DNA of 64,000 nt, from the NCBI GenBank assembly GCA_902557655.1, contig CACEAZ010000004.1, forward strand, positions 36,738-100,737, read 5' to 3'. How positions within the stretch are numbered: position 1 is the first letter of the stretch; the number at the start of each line of letters is the position of its first letter. Origin of the DNA: an uncultured Bacteroidota bacterium (GTDB taxonomy: Bacteria; Bacteroidota; Bacteroidia; Flavobacteriales; Flavobacteriaceae). The translations under genes were made by a program, and so were the position numbers. The notes below the pieces were generated by a model. The model saw nothing but the letters and a program-made list of their open reading frames with translations, searched no databases and was not told where the DNA came from. Shown in pieces: positions 59,308 through 64,000 of the stretch.

Positions 59308-59637
59308 CTAATATAGTAAATGTTTTTTCTCTTTACTCACCCATCCAGCTTGTGATTTATAATCAACAAAAAAAACTTTTAAATCAGCCTGACTTTTGTA
59401 ATCCACAAAGAAAACTTTTAAATCAGCCTGGCTTTTGTAATCTACAAAAAACCACAATCCTTCGTTTCCTTTTGCTTGACTTTTATAGTCAACTTTGTAA
59501 ACTAATAGGTCTGCCTGGCTTTTGTAATCCACAACATAAATATTTACTTCTGCTTGACTTTTATATTCTGCAGAGTATATGTTTTGAGCATTTGAAGTTA
59601 ATGTAAACAAAAAAAATATGGTAATAATTTTTTTCAT
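59308..59637 (-). CDS. DUF6150-like exported repeat protein
   Basis: 109 aa from Met4 (59637), which begins a signal peptide (KKIITIFFLFTLTSNAQ); an ATG at 59646 adds three residues. The mature part is built from six copies of D/E-Y-K-S-Q-A, spaced mostly 13 residues apart by short hydrophobic strands (for example ADLKVFFV), the pattern of the DUF6150 family in Bacteroidota. Function is unknown. Such regular strands could form a small beta-solenoid. Two adjacent units are nearly identical at the DNA level. It lies after dsbD on the same strand, 23 nt upstream. Confidence 0.8.
   Translation of the reverse strand: MKKIITIFFLFTLTSNAQNIYSAEYKSQAEVNIYVVDYKSQADLLVYKVDYKSQAKGNEGLWFFVDYKSQADLKVFFVDYKSQADLKVFFVDYKSQAGWVSKEKKHLLY
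59361..59438 (-). repeat. Two tandem 39-bp repeats in the DUF6150 gene
   Basis: Units 59361-59399 and 59400-59438 agree at 36 of 39 positions, encoding two copies of the 13-residue unit around DYKSQADLKVFFV. The other units are more diverged, so this duplication appears recent. Confidence 0.85.
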
Positions 59638-59706
59638 ATTAAACAAGGATCAATAGTTATGCCACGAGGTTAAATAAATTTATTAGCTTTAACATAATTC
59701 TATATA

Positions 59707-60315
59707 ATGAATAGTAAGCTACACTGGGAGAATATTTATAAGTCTAAGGAAATTGACGGAGTTAGTTGGTACCAAGAGACACCTACCGATTCTCTAAATT
59801 TAATTAAAAGATTTTCAAATAATAAAAAAGATAAAATAATTGATGTTGGTTGTGGTAAGGGATTTTTAGTTGATAATCTAATTGACAGCAATTATCAAAA
59901 CATTACTCTTGTTGATATTTCCGCTAATGCATTAGAGGAGGTAAAAACAAGGGTTAAAAATGAAAATGTAAATTATATTGAAAGTAATGTTTTGGATTTT
60001 TCTCTGGATTCAAAATTTGATATTTGGCATGATCGTGCAGTTTTTCATTTTATTACAGACAAAAAGGGTATAGAGAAATATATTTCACTTTGCAATAAAT
60101 ATATCGTCAAGGAGGGAGTGCTAATAATCGGAGCTTTCGCAGAGGACGGCCCCCTAAAATGCAGTGGTTTAGAAATCAAAAGATATTCGATTAAAAATCT
60201 AGAAACACTATTTAGCGAAAACTTTGAATTGGTTGAAGGGTTTAAAATGTCTCACAAAACTCCGTTTGATACTCAACAAAAATTTACCTTTTGTGTATTT
60301 AGAAAGATTTACTGA
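59707..60315 (+). CDS. Class I SAM-dependent methyltransferase
   Basis: 202 aa Rossmann-fold enzyme. Motif I is IIDVGCGKG (44-52), followed by LVDISANALE as motif II and DIWHDRAVFHFI and VLIIGAFAEDGP as later motifs. The N-terminus HWENIYKSKEIDGVSWYQETP is typical of a small group of methyltransferases of unknown substrate. It is cytoplasmic. The 3' end overlaps the MerC-like gene tail to tail by 7 nt. Substrate cannot be inferred. Confidence 0.85.
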   Translation: MNSKLHWENIYKSKEIDGVSWYQETPTDSLNLIKRFSNNKKDKIIDVGCGKGFLVDNLIDSNYQNITLVDISANALEEVKTRVKNENVNYIESNVLDFSLDSKFDIWHDRAVFHFITDKKGIEKYISLCNKYIVKEGVLIIGAFAEDGPLKCSGLEIKRYSIKNLETLFSENFELVEGFKMSHKTPFDTQQKFTFCVFRKIY

Positions 60316-60719
60316 TCGTTGACACAACAATTTTCATCAGCACACTGACAATAATTTAGATTATAAATATGCAAGGCTGAAAGGGAAAATGCAGAAATAA
60401 AGGTAAAGGTTTCAGCAATTCGAAAAACCCCAAAAGATTCATTTAAAATTAAGAATAAAAGAAAACTCCAAAAAACAAAAAATAATACTTTTACAATCTT
60501 ATTTGTTGTATTAAGAGCAGACTTGTAAACAGCAAAAAATGATATAATCAAAAACAGATAACCTATCATTTGTAAACCAAACAATGTGTTTTTGGTTGCT
60601 AATTCAGCATTTATGAAAAATAGTAAAGGAGTAATTATACAATGTATAATACACAAAATACCTGCAACAGCGCCTAGGTAATCAGAATTTTTTGTTGTTA
60701 GTGTCATAATTTGAGGCAC
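60309..60719 (-). CDS. MerC-domain membrane protein
   Basis: 136 aa (a second ATG at 60707 would give 132). About four hydrophobic helices. The first contains C23-I-I-H-C27, the C-x-x-H-C pattern of MerC, which binds Hg(II) or other soft metals in mercury transport. The C-terminus has extra cysteines (YCQCADENCC), a further potential metal site. No other mer genes are nearby, so a general metal role is as likely as mercury resistance. It overlaps the convergent methyltransferase gene by 7 nt. Confidence 0.75.
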   Translation of the reverse strand: MPQIMTLTTKNSDYLGAVAGILCIIHCIITPLLFFINAELATKNTLFGLQMIGYLFLIISFFAVYKSALNTTNKIVKVLFFVFWSFLLFLILNESFGVFRIAETFTFISAFSLSALHIYNLNYCQCADENCCVNDQ

Positions 60720-60753
60720 GAAAATATAAATTAATTTTTAAATCCTTATTATT

Positions 60754-63700
60754 TTAACGATGTTTTAATTTATCCTTAAGTTTTTGTAGTTCTATTTGTT
60801 GTTCTTTAATAGCATTAATCAGTACAGGTATCATTCCTTGGTAATTTATAGAAAGTGTTCCTTCTGCATCTCCTTCTTGCTTAACCAATTCTGGGAAAGC
60901 TTTTTGAACTTCCTGAGCCAATAATCCAATCTTTTCAATTGCCTCATTTGACTTCATAGTATAACTCTTACCATCAATCAATAATAATTTCGAAAGAGTA
61001 TTTCCAAGAGTGGTAATGTTAGTCTTTAGCCTGGTGTCAGATTCCACAGTAAGCTCTCCAGAAAGAGTTGCTGAACCATCATAGTTTACAATAAATGCAT
61101 TTGACGGATTGTCTCCAGCATTTCCAGTTGAAGAATTTACATCTCCATTACCTACAACAAATGCAACACCGGGATTTGTTCCTGTATACTCTCCATCTGC
61201 ATAGTAATAACCACCGTAATCATTTGGATCAATAGATGTATCACCAATTCCCGCTGCATTGTTCACACCTACCGCCAACATACCAAAGTTATCCGCAGTG
61301 GTTCCCAGCCCAAGAGATGCTGAAGCTTGATTAGTTGCAGAGGTATATTTGTTTGCAGAAAAAGAACTTCTTCCAGATGCAATAGTACCGTGGCCAATGG
61401 CAGTTGCACTACCTGCTGTTCCAACAGGTGCGTTTATGTCTCCCGCAATATTTTGATATCCAGCTGTAAAATTAGTTGTTCCCCAAGCTACACTTTCTTG
61501 ACCAAGAGCTACTGATCCTGCTCCTGCTGCATGATTCTTAAATCCAATAGCAATTGTACTTGCGCCTTCAGCCCAGTTTTCTTTTCCTAAGGCAATAGAA
61601 GAATCTCCAGTTGCATAGTTATAGTTACCCAAAGCCACCGTAGCAGTTCCTGAAGCTGTATTTCTAAATCCAGTTGCAGTTGAAATATTTCCAATTGCTC
61701 TAGATGCCCAACCTGCAGAAAATTGTCCAACGTTACCGCCGTCAATACCACCTGCAGCTCCCACTTGAGGACCTGCAATCGTAGTAAATCCAAGAGCTAC
61801 CGAGCCTAACCCTGAAGATCTATTGTATGCATTTGCAGCAAAAGACCCCCAACCAATTGCACCCATACCCTCATGGATCGTAGACCAGTTTCCGTCACCA
61901 TTACTGTAAAGAGGGTGACCTGATTCTGTAAATCCACCGTGTTGTTGTGCGGCTTGCTCTGGAGTTTTTTCTGAAACTACAAAGTCAACACTCCAGTCTC
62001 CTGGATTGCCGAATGCAGCATTTGAATTTCCGTTTCCATTCCTAGAGGCACCACGCACAGATGATGCGTAGATTTTTCCGTTAAATACATTTCCGTTACC
62101 GTCTTCAACAAAAACAATCGCAGGCTTCTTATCCTGATCGGCAGAAATAATTCCTGTTTCTTGACCTTCAAAAATTTCATTTAAAGCAAATTCAACATTA
62201 ACAGGGGTAAGTTGCGTATGTATCTCATTTTGCTCGGGCATAGACCACGCTTCAAATGGTGTATTATCTGGGTTATCCATGTATTCGTACCAGTTATTAG
62301 TAAAATAATCCATTGCACTTACTGCGGGGATAAAAGTAAAATAGCTTGTAGCCAACTGACTAGTAAACTGAGATATAATTGGGTCTTCACCGGTAAAATC
62401 ACTTGTGATTGAAAGAGTATCAAAGAGGCCACCAGGCGCTGAGTCAACTCCATCAGTATGACCATGAGATTGTGCAAGTGCTTGAGCTTCAATATCACAA
62501 AAACAAAACCACGGAGCATCGATATAAACATTACTAACAGGAATAGACTGATTTATATAAGGGGTATACCAAGCATCTAAGTATGCATCAACCCCATTGG
62601 TTACATCAGGCATAATTGCATCTAAAGAATGGAATCCTGGATTGACGGGATTTCCATTGATGTCAAAATAGGGATTTAAAGACCCACTACCGTTAATTAT
62701 ACTAACATTTCTTGTATTTTGAGGATACTCAAAAGAATTTACAGAGTTGATTTCGTTATAAAATGTTGAAAAAAACGGATGCGGCTGAGGCAAAGCATTG
62801 TTATTGTCAAATTCAGCTACATCATCACTTAAATGAGATTCAAAGTGGTCCCAAAGCATCTGTCTTGCCGCGGGTGATTTTAGCATTCCATCAACAACAG
62901 GCCGAAGGGACTCAACACTAAAATCTCCTATCCATGTATCAAGTCCGTATGCCAAATAATTAAACATATGCTGAAATCCTATCGGAACATTTGCTCCGGC
63001 ATGTGGTGTGTCAAAAGACACATATAATCTAGTTTCGTGATCAACACCAATACTTTCCATGTAATTTAATGCATATCTTGAAATTAGACCTCCCATGCTT
63101 GGGCCAATCACGACATTTTCATAATCTCCAACTTTTTGATCATTAATTGATTTTATAAGTTCTACCAATAGCATAGCGTTTCTTTCTATATAATCAGCAC
63201 CCCCATATACCCATACTTGATCTTGCTCTCTGAAATAAGTAGGAAAATTTAAAACAACTACATCATATCCGTTTTCTCTAACTATGTCACCCAAATTTCC
63301 AGAACCAAAATTTAAGGCTTGATATATTGAGTTGATATTTCTTGTATCCAAAGGATCAAAACCATCTATTACAAATATTGGCTTATCTAAGACATTATCA
63401 TCACTGTAAAAAATCTCCATTTCTCCCCAACCTTTAAAGGGGGTTTCGCCATAAGGTTCAATATTAGGCGGGTCGGTCGTTTCTGACGTGAACCCAATAA
63501 TGTTCTGATTAAACTTTTGATTTAATTCTTCATTTGAGTAAATAACTTTTAACGAAGAAACAACTTCATTAACCTCACCATTGCTTAAGGTTATTCTAAA
63601 AGCAATCTGTTTTTTACCTTCTTCTTCGTATGTAATATCATAATCTTCATCCAATATTATTGTTCTATAACCCAAACTGTCCCCAAAATCAATTTCTAAA

Positions 63701-64000
63701 AGATTAATTGTTTTATCGCTTGTATTAAAAAATAGAGTTGAGGATAAATTAAAAGTTGCTTCCAAACCTCTTTGCAATGGTTTCAAAGCTGCAGCAGATA
63801 AAATTTGGTGATGTTCAAAAATATCTAAATCGCTTTGAATTCTTGCGTACTTATTGTCAGTGCCTTTGTATATTAATTGATTGTTTTTTGCAGCATCATT
63901 AAAGGTTTCATATTCAGAATAAATAAGCGCTAATGAAATATTTGTGCTCAATAATTCAGACCTTTCAATGTCTTTTATAATATCTAAACTACCCAATCGT
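60754..64000 (-). CDS. Large surface protein: alpha/beta-hydrolase, YadA-like head repeats and S74 chaperone (5' end outside window)
   Basis: At least 1080 residues visible; the frame is open to the right edge, so the N-terminus and any signal peptide lie outside. In the visible numbering, residues about 200-560 resemble an esterase/lipase: FVIDGFDP, the nucleophile elbow G298-P-S300-M-G-G and FDTPHAGANVP. Residues about 710-915 repeat short Ala/Gly units such as GSVALG, STAIG-like and SSIALGKEN, typical of trimeric autotransporter (YadA/Hia) heads. Residues 986-1080 form an S74 intramolecular chaperone with S-D-T-R-L-K (Ser986) and a final coiled coil. In phage tail proteins S74 domains trimerise the fibre then cleave themselves off at that serine. 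The fusion of a hydrolase with both modules is unusual. Confidence 0.85.
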   Translation of the reverse strand, partial: RLGSLDIIKDIERSELLSTNISLALIYSEYETFNDAAKNNQLIYKGTDNKYARIQSDLDIFEHHQILSAAALKPLQRGLEATFNLSSTLFFNTSDKTINLLEIDFGDSLGYRTIILDEDYDITYEEEGKKQIAFRITLSNGEVNEVVSSLKVIYSNEELNQKFNQNIIGFTSETTDPPNIEPYGETPFKGWGEMEIFYSDDNVLDKPIFVIDGFDPLDTRNINSIYQALNFGSGNLGDIVRENGYDVVVLNFPTYFREQDQVWVYGGADYIERNAMLLVELIKSINDQKVGDYENVVIGPSMGGLISRYALNYMESIGVDHETRLYVSFDTPHAGANVPIGFQHMFNYLAYGLDTWIGDFSVESLRPVVDGMLKSPAARQMLWDHFESHLSDDVAEFDNNNALPQPHPFFSTFYNEINSVNSFEYPQNTRNVSIINGSGSLNPYFDINGNPVNPGFHSLDAIMPDVTNGVDAYLDAWYTPYINQSIPVSNVYIDAPWFCFCDIEAQALAQSHGHTDGVDSAPGGLFDTLSITSDFTGEDPIISQFTSQLATSYFTFIPAVSAMDYFTNNWYEYMDNPDNTPFEAWSMPEQNEIHTQLTPVNVEFALNEIFEGQETGIISADQDKKPAIVFVEDGNGNVFNGKIYASSVRGASRNGNGNSNAAFGNPGDWSVDFVVSEKTPEQAAQQHGGFTESGHPLYSNGDGNWSTIHEGMGAIGWGSFAANAYNRSSGLGSVALGFTTIAGPQVGAAGGIDGGNVGQFSAGWASRAIGNISTATGFRNTASGTATVALGNYNYATGDSSIALGKENWAEGASTIAIGFKNHAAGAGSVALGQESVAWGTTNFTAGYQNIAGDINAPVGTAGSATAIGHGTIASGRSSFSANKYTSATNQASASLGLGTTADNFGMLAVGVNNAAGIGDTSIDPNDYGGYYYADGEYTGTNPGVAFVVGNGDVNSSTGNAGDNPSNAFIVNYDGSATLSGELTVESDTRLKTNITTLGNTLSKLLLIDGKSYTMKSNEAIEKIGLLAQEVQKAFPELVKQEGDAEGTLSINYQGMIPVLINAIKEQQIELQKLKDKLKHR

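Overview
The window looks like chromosome from a low-GC, probably marine member of the Flavobacteriia (Bacteroidota). The pointers are protein families typical of that class: alternative complex III cytochromes, a DUF2723 membrane protein, MotA/ExbB-ExbD clusters, DUF2490, DUF6150, and a ribonucleotide reductase whose ATP-cone sits on NrdB. Promoters of the Bacteroidota type (TAnnTTTG near -7, sometimes TTTG or TTG near -33) can be read in front of several genes, Shine-Dalgarno sequences are not evident, intergenic gaps are short, and three convergent gene pairs share interlocked stop codons. I cannot name the genus. No CRISPR array, insertion sequence, phage or integrase was seen.

Layout. 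1-2285: start of an alternative complex III operon (ActA, then ActB cut by the edge). 2455-7339: a SPOR-domain protein facing rimP-nusA-infB, which is preceded by tRNA-Gln and a terminator hairpin almost touching the rimP start codon. 7450-16479: DUF2723 protein, a cysteine-poor thioredoxin-fold protein, then a sugar permease, a glycosylasparaginase and DNA polymerase I on the plus strand. 16521-25938: rplM-rpsI-rpsB-tsf-pyrH-frr, an RND-type membrane protein, asnS and rpoN. 25949-34380 (minus): an ExbD-ExbD-membrane protein-ExbB cluster, tRNA-Ser, tatD, the E2 and E1 subunits of 2-oxoglutarate dehydrogenase and a polyprenyl diphosphate synthase. 34504-39050: aspS, a small membrane protein, tadA, dgt and a TauE/SafE permease.

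39113-52957 contains what looks like a phosphorus-acquisition island: a beta-helix lipoprotein, two TonB-dependent receptors, a beta-propeller phytase, a metallophosphoesterase next to a glycosyltransferase (the gene pair expected for phospholipid-to-glycolipid replacement), a MORN-repeat protein and a PiT phosphate transporter. The divergent promoter region between the last two carries four ACAT-centred repeats at exactly 11-bp spacing, the geometry of a Pho box. Together the genes could scavenge, import and spare phosphate.

52966-64000: nrdA and nrdB, a 0.5-kb AT-rich intergenic region of unknown role, a small membrane protein, dCMP deaminase, a DsbD-type thiol:disulfide protein, a DUF6150 repeat protein, a methyltransferase, a MerC-like protein, and the 3' part of a very large protein joining an alpha/beta-hydrolase to YadA-like head repeats and a C-terminal S74 self-cleaving chaperone. 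That last architecture is the most unusual single gene in the window.
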